In this document: piece by piece, positions 1-6,410 of the stretch
Position numbering within the stretch: the first letter of the stretch is position 1
Layout of the letters: every line of letters begins with the position of its first letter
Origin: an uncultured Rhodopirellula sp.
GTDB taxonomy: Bacteria; Planctomycetota; Planctomycetia; Pirellulales; Pirellulaceae
NCBI GenBank assembly: GCA_913061385.1
Contig: CAJXTM010000233.1
Span: 1-6,458, forward strand
Length of the DNA stretch: 6,458 nucleotides
Direction: 5' to 3'
Notes under the pieces: model-generated
What the model was told of the DNA's origin: nothing
Seen by the model: the letters and a program-made list of their open reading frames with translations, nothing else
Database searches by the model: none
Made by a program: the position numbers and the translations under genes

Positions 1-749
1 CCCTCGACTTCGTCGTTGCGGTCCCGAGTTAAGCGGATTTGAACTTCATAGATACCTGCTTGTGGAAAGTGGTGCAGAAAGGTTCCTCCCCCACGTGTGC
101 CCAGCGGCAAACCATGTACATGTTTCTCCTGAGTGACGTCTGGTCTGATTCTGTACGTTTTTCCATCGGGGCCCTCTACCGAGGATCCAATTGCTAACTT
201 GGCTACCTTCCTTGCCGCGTTTAGGTATCTCGTGACCAACACGGGTGACAGAGTTTGCACCAAAGTGTGGTCAAAGCCTGCGCTCGATTCGTCTGGCGGA
301 AGAAGCTCGGTGGCATCAATGTCAAGGGCTAGAAGATCGCGAACTGCATTCTGGTACTCGGTGCGATTCAGGCGTTTCAGGGATGGCGAGGTGCCTGGGT
401 TAGGTGACTTGATGCTCGCGGTATCAAGTTGGTGGGTTAGTCGCTGGGCTGTTAACGAATACTCGCTTTCAGTCGGCCTTTCTGCGGTTCGGGGGGGCAT
501 CTGACACGTCTTTAATTTTCGAAGGACTCTCTCCCAAGTGTCCGTGTGTGAGGCTACCTGCTCGTTGAGAACACTATCCAGATCCAAACCGCCCTGGGCA
601 TCGTCGGGGTTGTGGCAGTCGACGCAGTATCGCTTTGTGAACTGCTGCAGAGCAAAATTCTGTGCTTGGCAAGGGCATGCGGCAACACAGAGGAGTACTA
701 GCAGAGATAGCGTCATAGGGAAAACGAGTTTTGCAGGCTGTCGCAACAT
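1..749 (-). CDS. Secreted planctomycete c-type cytochrome protein, DUF1587/DUF1592 family (partial, 3' end missing)
   Basis: I translated this frame by hand; it stays open from an ATG at 749 to the left edge, giving about 249 residues. Residues 1-29 look like a signal peptide: a basic start, a hydrophobic stretch LSLLVLLCVAA, and a possible cut after CQA. A VAAC lipobox-like site ending at Cys25 is an alternative. A heme-binding CVDCH follows at 42-46 (YCVDCHNPDDAQGG), as in planctomycete cytochrome (PSCyt1) domains, and Met84 in QMPP is a candidate sixth heme ligand. Residues about 124-190 (LNRTEYQNAVRDLLALDID, then LLPPDESSAGFD) match DUF1587. The stretch near 215-249 (EKHVHGLPLGTRGG, then IRLTRDRNDEVE) fits the conserved region that follows. 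Family members are usually around 750-850 residues and continue through DUF1592, DUF1588 and DUF1585, so roughly two thirds is missing. They are thought to be periplasmic or cell-surface proteins; no reaction is established. No clear Shine-Dalgarno precedes the ATG, and Met12 is an alternative start. Confidence 0.93.
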   Translation of the reverse strand, partial: MLRQPAKLVFPMTLSLLVLLCVAACPCQAQNFALQQFTKRYCVDCHNPDDAQGGLDLDSVLNEQVASHTDTWERVLRKLKTCQMPPRTAERPTESEYSLTAQRLTHQLDTASIKSPNPGTSPSLKRLNRTEYQNAVRDLLALDIDATELLPPDESSAGFDHTLVQTLSPVLVTRYLNAARKVAKLAIGSSVEGPDGKTYRIRPDVTQEKHVHGLPLGTRGGGTFLHHFPQAGIYEVQIRLTRDRNDEVE

Positions 750-845
750 CGTGGCGGGCAATTTTGGGACGAGGGAACGGCCTTGTGAGTGTCTGTGGCC
801 GAATGCCGAATCAGGGCTGTTGAAGCCGGCGATGACCAGAAATGC

Positions 846-867
846 AACGTCGGTTTTGGTCGACGTT
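846..867. repeat. Perfect 7-bp inverted repeat AACGTCG / CGACGTT with 8-base loop
   Basis: AACGTCG at 846-852 is the exact reverse complement of CGACGTT at 861-867, with an 8-base spacer. It sits about 80-120 bases upstream of the cytochrome start and just downstream of a possible -10 box. It could act as an operator or form a 5' leader hairpin. No T-run follows on either strand, so it does not look like a terminator. A repeat of this size can also arise by chance. Confidence 0.35.
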
Positions 868-884
868 CAAAGCAATGCCGTGCT

Positions 885-890
885 ATTGTA
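885..890 (-). promoter_or_regulatory. Possible -10 box (TACAAT) for the cytochrome gene
   Basis: Read on the minus strand this is TACAAT, one base from the sigma-70 -10 consensus, in a gap where a promoter is needed. No good TTGACA-like -35 lies at the right distance. It would give a leader of roughly 130 bases ahead of the start at 749. Weak; base composition alone could produce it. Confidence 0.2.
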
Positions 891-974
891 GCACCGCTTG
901 CACCGTCATTACAGTTAGATCAAGTCGGTGGGGATTTGCGATCAGTTGCCGGGGTTGATCTCACACGATCAGGA

Positions 975-990
975 GGGCGGATGAACGCCC
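975..990 (-). terminator. Weak hairpin just after the HTTM stop codon
   Basis: GGGCG at 975-979 pairs with CGCCC at 986-990 around a 6-base loop, beginning about 19 bases past the HTTM stop codon. It is in the right place for a terminator, but the stem is only 5 bp and no U-run follows on the minus strand, so it is not a standard intrinsic terminator. Confidence 0.2.
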
Positions 991-1008
991 GGCAAAATTG
1001 CAGAACAT

Positions 1009-2619
1009 TTAATCGCTTTCCGTTGGAAAGAAGGGGCCATTTTCTAGCTGGTCCAGAGTTTTATCCAGGTCCGCTTGCATCTTCTGAGTGGAGATTTCGA
1101 TGGTGGACGGTGAGGTCCACTCGGCGAGCACGGGGATGTAGGTCGCTTTGACTGCTGGACCCGCGGGTCCAATGGGAGTCCGGTAACAAGCAAGCCGGGA
1201 GGATGACACCCTGTTCTGGGCGGCCTGTTCAAGATTCCAGCGTTGCGTGTAGTGGTTAAGGATCCCTCGGTAAACTGTTTGATTAGAGCCGTTGCTGAGG
1301 AGGTAGCGATGCACCTTTATCCAGATCCAGTCCATGGGGAGGTCTGGTTGGTTCTGCTGTTGAGCAGAGTTGAGAGGGTTTCCGGTTCGTAACTCGACAA
1401 TGGTTTCGTCACGGAGTTGACCGTAGAACGCGAATCGTGCGTTGTAACGCGGTGGTTCGTAAAACATGTGGAACTTCTGCTTTAGCATTGTTGCTTGGGC
1501 TATTTGGTAGAACTGTCTGGGTAGGCAACGATTCGCTTTTGCGCGGTTGAGATCAACTAAGGTTGCGCAGTTCCACGCCATGACGTAGAGCAGCAAGAGT
1601 GTTGGCAGGACCTGAAGGGCAAAGAAGTGTTGTTTGCCGCCTGTCAGGCCTCCTGAAGTGAAAAATTCAGCAGATTGAACAGGGCGTGGCAGTGGACATT
1701 TTGTGGTTCCAGGCAAAGAGATATTCCATAGCGTTGCTGGTAAAAGAGGCAACCACGCAATCATTGAAATCACACTGAACTTTCCTACGCTTAGTGAAGC
1801 TTCTATTCCGAGATGAAAACTACCTAGCAGGACGATCGCAAGCAAACGCATCCGATTGTTCGCGAACGGTAGAAACAATAACAGCGGGGCTGTGATCTCG
1901 AGCCATGGCGTAGCCTGGGTTAGACCCTTGAGGATTGTAGGGTGGTTCAATAGCCATCCACCGAGGGGACGGGCATAAACATCGGATCGAAGTACATACT
2001 CCAACGCGGTTCCGTTGAACCACGTGTCATTGAACTTTGCGAGGCCGGCTGACCAGTACATCATGCACACCTGCAGTATCAGGCACACGGTACCGGCGGT
2101 GAATACCCATGTTTGCGACGCAGATGCATCAGGGACCGGTGGTTCCTCCTTGCGTTCTTTCCGAGACCGCAATGACCAGTTGCGTTTTTTCCGAGCGTCG
2201 AGCGACCAAACTTGCTCGACTGGAGTGAAAATCGACCACAGCAACATCATGCGTAGCAATGCATCACCGCTGATCAAAACAAGCGGATCTCGGACATGAA
2301 AAGATACCAACAGGACCCAGCAAATGATCGTCGCTGGCTTTGTGTGCCATCCCAGTCCCAGGGAGATCGAAGCCATCGCCAAAAGCAACAACAGACTCTT
2401 GGTGTACCAAATAGATTCACTCAGGTATGTGAGTGAAACGCCGAACGGTGAGAGTTGTTTTGCGGTCGCAGAATCTAGCAAACCTGATGGAGAGAACAGT
2501 TGTTCGGTATGAAGAATCCAGTCTCCAACGTCAAACAAGAGCAGGCAGCTAATCGCAACACGGAATAACGCTAATGACCGAGCATCGCAACCAAGTACTG
2601 TCCGCAACGGGTATCTCAT
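1009..2619 (-). CDS. HTTM-domain (vitamin K-dependent gamma-carboxylase-like) membrane protein
   Basis: From the ATG at 2619 the product is 536 residues. Hydrophobic segments lie near residues 14-31, 74-91, 96-108, 118-133, 174-189, 242-272 (two), 280-300 and 333-350; a mostly soluble tail of about 185 residues follows. The block AGLAKFNDTWFNGTALEYVL (about 191-210) is typical of HTTM proteins. From memory it aligns with the AGVKKLDADW region of human gamma-glutamyl carboxylase, placing Lys195 on the catalytic base Lys218. The tail block FHMFYEPPRYNARFAFYGQL matches the tail usual in bacterial HTTM proteins. Bacterial members are common in planctomycetes and mostly uncharacterised; carboxylase activity here is not shown. 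The frame is open 43 codons further, to an ATG at 2748, but family members start close to the first helix (RSLALFRVA), so I prefer 2619. Neither start has a clear Shine-Dalgarno. A charged segment rich in Lys and Arg (residues about 143-160) looks like a loop. Confidence 0.9.
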   Translation of the reverse strand: MRYPLRTVLGCDARSLALFRVAISCLLLFDVGDWILHTEQLFSPSGLLDSATAKQLSPFGVSLTYLSESIWYTKSLLLLLAMASISLGLGWHTKPATIICWVLLVSFHVRDPLVLISGDALLRMMLLWSIFTPVEQVWSLDARKKRNWSLRSRKERKEEPPVPDASASQTWVFTAGTVCLILQVCMMYWSAGLAKFNDTWFNGTALEYVLRSDVYARPLGGWLLNHPTILKGLTQATPWLEITAPLLLFLPFANNRMRLLAIVLLGSFHLGIEASLSVGKFSVISMIAWLPLLPATLWNISLPGTTKCPLPRPVQSAEFFTSGGLTGGKQHFFALQVLPTLLLLYVMAWNCATLVDLNRAKANRCLPRQFYQIAQATMLKQKFHMFYEPPRYNARFAFYGQLRDETIVELRTGNPLNSAQQQNQPDLPMDWIWIKVHRYLLSNGSNQTVYRGILNHYTQRWNLEQAAQNRVSSSRLACYRTPIGPAGPAVKATYIPVLAEWTSPSTIEISTQKMQADLDKTLDQLENGPFFPTESD

Positions 2620-2775
2620 TGGTTGTCTCGAATAGTAGGCGGGAACGTAGGATACCTGTTTTGACTGAGCGTACCTCACGACTGCAACAGGGCCAAAAGT
2701 ACGAACCGGTTCGAATTGTAGGGATTTGTTATCGGTGTGTCTGTGCATTCAGCATACGCAGGTCGCGGTTGCACT

Positions 2776-2910
2776 GATGACAAGCCTGCTCATGACCAGG
2801 CTTTTGATGACCAGGCTTTTGATGACCAGGCTTTTGATGACAAGGCTTTTGATGACCAGGCTTTTGATGACCAGGCTTTTGATGACCAGGCTTTTGATGA
2901 CCAGGCTGTC
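2776..2910. repeat. Nine-unit 15-bp direct tandem repeat (unit GATGACCAGGCTTTT)
   Basis: Nine head-to-tail 15-base units fill exactly 135 bases. Units 3, 4, 6, 7 and 8 are identical; unit 5 (2836-2850) has one C-to-A change and unit 2 (2791-2805) one G-to-C change. The first unit (2776-2790) has three changes and the last (2896-2910) diverges at its last three bases, so the ends are the degraded ones, as expected for array growth by slippage. The unit encodes DDQAF or MTRLL on the plus strand and KSLVI on the minus strand, with no stop in those frames. I read it as a non-coding minisatellite, because no frame has recognisable flanking protein. It begins 28 bases upstream of the 2748 ATG and about 157 upstream of the preferred HTTM start. 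Confidence 0.95.
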
Positions 2911-2933
2911 GGTGTCACCGCGCGGTGTGCACC
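2911..2933. repeat. GC-rich palindrome cluster at the edge of the tandem repeat
   Basis: CACCGCGCGGTG at 2916-2927 is a perfect 12-bp palindrome. It is flanked by GGTG (2911-2914) and by GTGCACC (2927-2933), so GGTG and CACC arms can pair in several mutually exclusive ways. It directly abuts the last tandem unit. It could be a protein-binding site, a structure that provokes repeat slippage, or chance. Confidence 0.4.
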
Positions 2934-3381
2934 GCCGATTCCTGATGCCACCGGTCAGTTTCGACACGTCGATCAGCAAGTACCATTGTTTGAGGGGTTC
3001 CACGTCCCCGCTGTAATGCTTGCATTGTGGGGCTGGTTCCGCTGCGTCGTTCTTCCGTTGGGCAAGCGGAGAGCTTACTGCAGTGCCTAGATTGCCTATG
3101 TTGCGAGGGCTACTAAGGGGACGCCGTTTTGACCGCAAAAATGTTTGAGTTTTGTAACAAGAACGGGGGTCGATTGAGCATCATCACGTGACTTAACCGA
3201 TTAAACCCAGTAGTGGACGCTGCATAAGCCATGCAAATCAGGGTTGTTGGATGCTGGAAATGATACGTCAAACGCCTTAAAGATCAGGCTGAAAGAGTTT
3301 GCCTTGGGGCAGCGGTAGTGAGAATTCGTCATCGCGCTGTCGTGTCCGACACTCACAAAAAAATTGGGTTTACACGGTAGT

Positions 3382-3414
3382 TTTCTATCCAACGGTAGTA
3401 GATAGGGATAGAAA
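3382..3414. repeat. 9-bp inverted repeat TTTCTATCC / GGATAGAAA in the efflux gene leader
   Basis: TTTCTATCC (3382-3390) is the exact reverse complement of GGATAGAAA (3406-3414), with a 15-base spacer that contains one CGGTAGT copy; another copy abuts the left arm. It ends 42 bases before the efflux start codon. It may be an operator or a hairpin in the 5' leader. No T-run follows, so termination is unlikely. Confidence 0.45.
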
Positions 3415-3436
3415 CTAGAAAACTTTGTTGCAGCCG

Positions 3437-3443
3437 AAAGGAG
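3437..3443 (+). promoter_or_regulatory. Ribosome binding site AAAGGAG for the efflux gene
   Basis: AAAGGAG is a good Shine-Dalgarno match and supports the ATG at 3457. The 13-base spacing is longer than the usual 5-9. The next in-frame Met (codon 10) would cut into the signal peptide, so 3457 remains the best start. Confidence 0.6.
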
Positions 3444-3456
3444 TCGGTAGTCACGC

Positions 3457-6114
3457 ATGTTGCTCACTGTGAAGCATCTGACGATGTGTTGTGTTCCCCT
3501 CTTTTTTGTGGGGGGCTTTTCCGGTTGCGCTAAGAGCCGTCAGCAATACCAGCGTGCGGCGGACCGCGAAGTTTACTCGGCTATCGCAGAGCGGAATCAT
3601 GACCCGCGTTGGCATACCACGAGTTACGGGATTCGAATGAACCCTGAGAGCCGATACTTCGATCCCTATAACCAAAACTGCCCACCAAGTCCGCAGGATG
3701 ACCCGACCTCCCACAAGTACATGCACTACGTTGACGGCATGAAAGGATGGGAGCACTGGGGCGAGTTTGGTACTCGTTCAAGCTTAGACAATCCCGGCTG
3801 GGAATCGACGCTGGGCGAATACGGCACATTGAACGAGCAGGGAGATTACGTATTGGATCTCGATTCGGCTGTCGAATTGGCTTATCTGCATTCACCGCTC
3901 AATCAGACCCAATTAGAAACACTTTATCTGTCCGCGTTGGATGTGACGCGCGAGCGATTCAAATTCGATACACAGTTCTTTGGCGGTCTTGGTATTTTCT
4001 ACCGTCACAACGGAAACGTCATCCCCGCCGCGATCCAGTTCGATGGTATCTCCGGAGATTACATCATCACTGAGCCGTTTCAGGGGATTGAGGGAAATCG
4101 CGTGACGATTGGTACTGGGAATTCTCCAGTCGAAATGCGCCGCAAGTACGCTAGCGCCGGTGAGCTGTTAGTTGGTTTTGCCAACTCATTTGTGGTGGAA
4201 TTTACGGGTGATGATGTGGGCTTGGCGAATTCAATCGCCAACTTTACGTTCATACAACCTCTACTGCGGGGGGCCGGCCGCGATGTCGCGCTCGAGCAAT
4301 TGACGTTTGCGGAACGAAACTTGTTGGCGAATTTGAGAGCTTACAGCCAGTACCGACAAGGATTCTATACGTTAGTTGCGGTCGGTGATTTGGGTGTCGC
4401 CGGACCTGTTCGTAATTCCCGTAACACGAATCTTTCCATCTTCTCTGGAGTGGGTGGTGTTGACGGTTTCGTTGGTCTACTTCAGCAGCAACAGCAAATT
4501 CGCAACGCCGAAGATAATCTTGAGTTGCAAACGCGAAGTCTGCGGCGTCTTGAAGCGTTTCTGAACGCGGGATTGATTGACCTCGTTCAGGTTGAGCAGT
4601 TTCGACAAAATATTGAATCAGAGCGGGTTGCATTGCTACTGTCCAGGAATAATTATTTGCGGACTTTCGATAATTACAAGAAAAATACACTCGGTTTGCC
4701 ACCAGATACACCGCTTGGGCTCGATGACTCCTTAATTCGAAAGTTCAAGCTGGTTGCTGATGAAGCTGTTGCGGTGCAAGATCAGATTGCCGCCCAGCAG
4801 CGTTTGATGGGGGAACTTGACGATGCGGTTGGGCTAGATGAGCTTGAGCTTGTGGTGGAACAGATCGAAGCAATCTCCGAGCAGCTAAGGCAGCTGATTG
4901 AGGTGGCCTTGGCAGACATTGATCAGATGGAACTAGACCTGCCAAAGCGCTTGCGATTCATGGATGAAGAACAGCGTGCTCAGCTGATGCTTGAACTTGA
5001 ATCGCTCGAGAAGGACGCATCTAGGTTGGAAAGTGATTTTGTGACGGTCCGTGAATCGATCGTAGAGCTGTCAAATCCGGTAGGGCTTGAAGGCGAACAA
5101 GGGGCACGGTTGTTACGTCAGCGGGCGACGGACACCATGGCCGATTTGCGGAGAGCAGCCCAAAATGCAATTTTAGTTCAGGCAAAAGCGAGGCTTGAAA
5201 GCGTTTCAATCGAGCCGATTGATATGGGTGCAGATGCCGCTATGCGTATTGCCTTAGCCAACAGGCTTGACTTCATGAATGGTCGTGCTGCTTTGGTTGA
5301 CAGTTGGCGGTTGATCGCTGTTACGGCAGATGCGTTGCAGTCAGCGCTCAACGTTACAAGTTCGGGTACCGTGCTAACCGACCGCAATGATCCGCTGGCA
5401 TTTCGAGCCTCGACTGCCAGTCTGCGACTCGGTTTGGAGTTCGATGCGCCTTTCACGCGGTTGGTCGAAAGAAATGCCTATCGCGAAGCATTGATCAATT
5501 ATCAACGTAATCGACGGGCATTCATCCAATCGCACGATGCGCTTCAGGTGGACCTGAGAGTTATCCTGAGGCAAGTCAAGCAGCTTGAGGAGAGTTTGGA
5601 GATTCAACGACGCTCAGTGGCTATTGCAATTCGACGCGTTGATCTCACTCAAGCTCAATTAGAGGCTCCTGGCACGCCTGCCCAGCCAGGCCGGCGACCA
5701 CCGCAGTTAGGTCCTACAGCGGCAATCAATCTTATCTCTGCGCAGGCGTCACTGCGTGATACGCAAAATCGACTGCTCGCAACCTGGCTTAGCTATTACG
5801 CCGCAAGGATGCGTCTTGCACGTGAGTTGGGTGTGATGGCGTTGGATGCCGAGGGGTGTTGGCAAGAACAGCCTCTCCCCTCATCTGACTTGGGCAATCC
5901 CGCGGCTCTGGAGGGGGAGTACGGCCTGATCGAATCAGACTCGGTGAATCATCTGGAAGGTAACTTGGATTTGTTGCCCCCAATCGTGTCGGACGAGGTT
6001 GTTGATTTTGTAGAGGCCTTGCCGGAGGATTTTCAATTACCTGTTCCAGATATTGACCCGACCAATGGCGGCGAGGTGCAGAGTGCCGTCCAAGACGCGG
6101 CTTTGGCGGACTAG
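3457..6114 (+). CDS. TolC/OEP-family outer-membrane efflux lipoprotein, long planctomycete type
   Basis: The 885-residue product starts with a lipoprotein signal: a hydrophobic stretch ending GGFSGC, so Cys24 is the likely lipidated residue. Residues about 25-130 are a planctomycete-type leader region (PPSPQDDPTSHKYMHYVDG, then KGWEHW, then DNPGW). The first OEP half runs from about 134 (LDLDSAVELAYLHSP) to 420, with FIQPLLRGAGRDVALEQL near 265-282 and LGLPPDTPL at 412-420. An acidic, Glu/Leu/Gln-rich stretch at about 429-588 looks helical and coiled-coil. The second OEP half begins near 592 (ADAAMRIALANRLDFMNGRA) and ends near 800; an 85-residue acidic, Pro-containing tail follows. Ordinary TolC is about 470 residues. 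TolC-family proteins form trimeric outer-membrane channels working with a periplasmic adaptor and an inner-membrane pump; substrate is unknown, and no partner gene is visible within the window. The gene has its own leader with candidate operators. No clear terminator follows the stop. Confidence 0.92.
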   Translation: MLLTVKHLTMCCVPLFFVGGFSGCAKSRQQYQRAADREVYSAIAERNHDPRWHTTSYGIRMNPESRYFDPYNQNCPPSPQDDPTSHKYMHYVDGMKGWEHWGEFGTRSSLDNPGWESTLGEYGTLNEQGDYVLDLDSAVELAYLHSPLNQTQLETLYLSALDVTRERFKFDTQFFGGLGIFYRHNGNVIPAAIQFDGISGDYIITEPFQGIEGNRVTIGTGNSPVEMRRKYASAGELLVGFANSFVVEFTGDDVGLANSIANFTFIQPLLRGAGRDVALEQLTFAERNLLANLRAYSQYRQGFYTLVAVGDLGVAGPVRNSRNTNLSIFSGVGGVDGFVGLLQQQQQIRNAEDNLELQTRSLRRLEAFLNAGLIDLVQVEQFRQNIESERVALLLSRNNYLRTFDNYKKNTLGLPPDTPLGLDDSLIRKFKLVADEAVAVQDQIAAQQRLMGELDDAVGLDELELVVEQIEAISEQLRQLIEVALADIDQMELDLPKRLRFMDEEQRAQLMLELESLEKDASRLESDFVTVRESIVELSNPVGLEGEQGARLLRQRATDTMADLRRAAQNAILVQAKARLESVSIEPIDMGADAAMRIALANRLDFMNGRAALVDSWRLIAVTADALQSALNVTSSGTVLTDRNDPLAFRASTASLRLGLEFDAPFTRLVERNAYREALINYQRNRRAFIQSHDALQVDLRVILRQVKQLEESLEIQRRSVAIAIRRVDLTQAQLEAPGTPAQPGRRPPQLGPTAAINLISAQASLRDTQNRLLATWLSYYAARMRLARELGVMALDAEGCWQEQPLPSSDLGNPAALEGEYGLIESDSVNHLEGNLDLLPPIVSDEVVDFVEALPEDFQLPVPDIDPTNGGEVQSAVQDAALAD

Positions 6115-6175
6115 TGTTCTGACCATAAATACCTGAACAAAGAATGACAGTTTGATCGACGCGAGAGAGGCAAAA

Positions 6176-6187
6176 CTCACATGTGAG
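6176..6187. repeat. 12-bp perfect palindrome CTCACATGTGAG
   Basis: The sequence equals its own reverse complement with no spacer, 62 bases after the efflux stop codon. It could be a dimeric regulator site for a downstream gene. There is no other support. Confidence 0.3.
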
Positions 6188-6291
6188 GCGTGAAGGTGGT
6201 GTTTGACGACCGTTATCGACTGATGGAGATTGAATCGTAACGTATCAAGTGAATCATTCTGAGTGATGTAACCAGCTGAATCCGGTAAACT

Positions 6292-6410
6292 ATGGCCTGT
6301 TTATCTTTCCGTAAGTCGTCCACTGAGAGTGTGAAGCGATTGGAATTTAATTTGGGAAGTTCGGTAGCTTGGGCCGCGAAGAGCAGGGATTTTATTTCTG
6401 TTGTCAACTT
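6292..6410 (+). CDS. Possible 5' fragment of a downstream gene (doubtful)
   Basis: An ATG at 6292, directly after an in-frame TAA at 6286-6288, opens a frame of 39 full codons to the end of genuine sequence at 6410. It begins MACLSFRKSSTESVKRLEF and continues through SSVAWAAKSRDF. No Shine-Dalgarno is visible and I recognise no family. An adaptor or pump gene often follows a TolC-type gene, so a downstream partner here is plausible, but 39 codons cannot show it. In-frame residues beyond 6410 (CLLYTSDAADD) are translated adapter. Confidence 0.2.

Larger units (their letters stand above)
750..1008. other. Intergenic gap between the cytochrome gene and the HTTM gene
   Basis: This 259-base stretch separates two minus-strand genes. 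I find no convincing protein here; plus-strand open frames crossing it show no recognisable domain and run antisense to the cytochrome gene. It should contain the end of the HTTM transcript and the promoter of the cytochrome gene. The weak candidates seen are listed separately: a hairpin at 975-990, a TACAAT box at 885-890 and an inverted repeat at 846-867. Confidence 0.6.
3313..3451 (+). promoter_or_regulatory. Four same-strand copies of CGGTAGT upstream of the efflux gene
   Basis: CGGTAGT occurs at 3313-3319, 3375-3381, 3393-3399 and 3445-3451, all on the plus strand and within 139 bases. I noticed no other copy in the window. The middle two are 18 bp apart, and the last lies between the ribosome binding site and the start codon of the efflux gene. 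This pattern suggests repeated sites for a regulator of that gene; the regulator is unknown. Confidence 0.4.
2620..3456. other. Long divergent intergenic region with tandem repeat and candidate operators
   Basis: About 840 bases separate the minus-strand HTTM start from the plus-strand efflux gene, and both promoters should lie here. It holds the 15-bp tandem repeat (2776-2910), a palindrome cluster (2911-2933), an 8-bp palindrome TCACGTGA (3184-3191), and a CGGTAGT cluster plus an inverted repeat before the efflux gene. Open frames exist on both strands across the repeat because a 15-base unit preserves frame, but the flanking peptides match no family I know. From about 2934 to 3300 I see no gene and no clear promoter. 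Confidence 0.6.
6115..6410. other. Sequence downstream of the efflux gene up to the end of genuine DNA
   Basis: This 296-base stretch has no T-rich hairpin to end the efflux transcript, so read-through into a downstream gene is possible. CTCACATGTGAG at 6176-6187 is a perfect 12-bp palindrome and could be an operator. The only plus-strand frame reaching the end starts at 6292. The minus-strand frame spanning 6213-6425 takes its ATG from adapter sequence and is rejected. Confidence 0.5.

Noticed and set aside
133..1151. Plus-strand frames of 117-123 codons over 133-1151
   Set aside because: They lie antisense to the cytochrome gene or cross the gap and the HTTM 3' end, and show no domain or start signal.
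1156..1171. 16-bp perfect palindrome TGGACCCGCGGGTCCA
   Set aside because: It lies inside the HTTM coding sequence and follows from the codons of a GPAGP peptide; about 0.1 such palindromes are expected by chance in a window this size.
2776..2910. CRISPR array
   Set aside because: The units are contiguous 15-bp copies with no variable spacers, and no cas gene is nearby.
2737..3138. Repeat-rich frames on both strands (AFDDQ or MTRLL on plus, KSLVI on minus) as repeat-protein genes or pentapeptide-repeat proteins
   Set aside because: A 15-bp DNA repeat yields pentapeptides in any open frame. The units do not fit the A(D/N)LXX pentapeptide pattern, flanking residues match nothing known, and no ribosome binding site is visible.
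3201..3467. Minus-strand 88-codon frame in the efflux leader
   Set aside because: It overlaps the start and ribosome binding site of the efflux gene, has no family match, and looks like chance.
4250..4711. Minus-strand 153-codon frame inside the efflux gene
   Set aside because: It is wholly antisense to a well-supported OEP domain and its residues show no recognisable motif.
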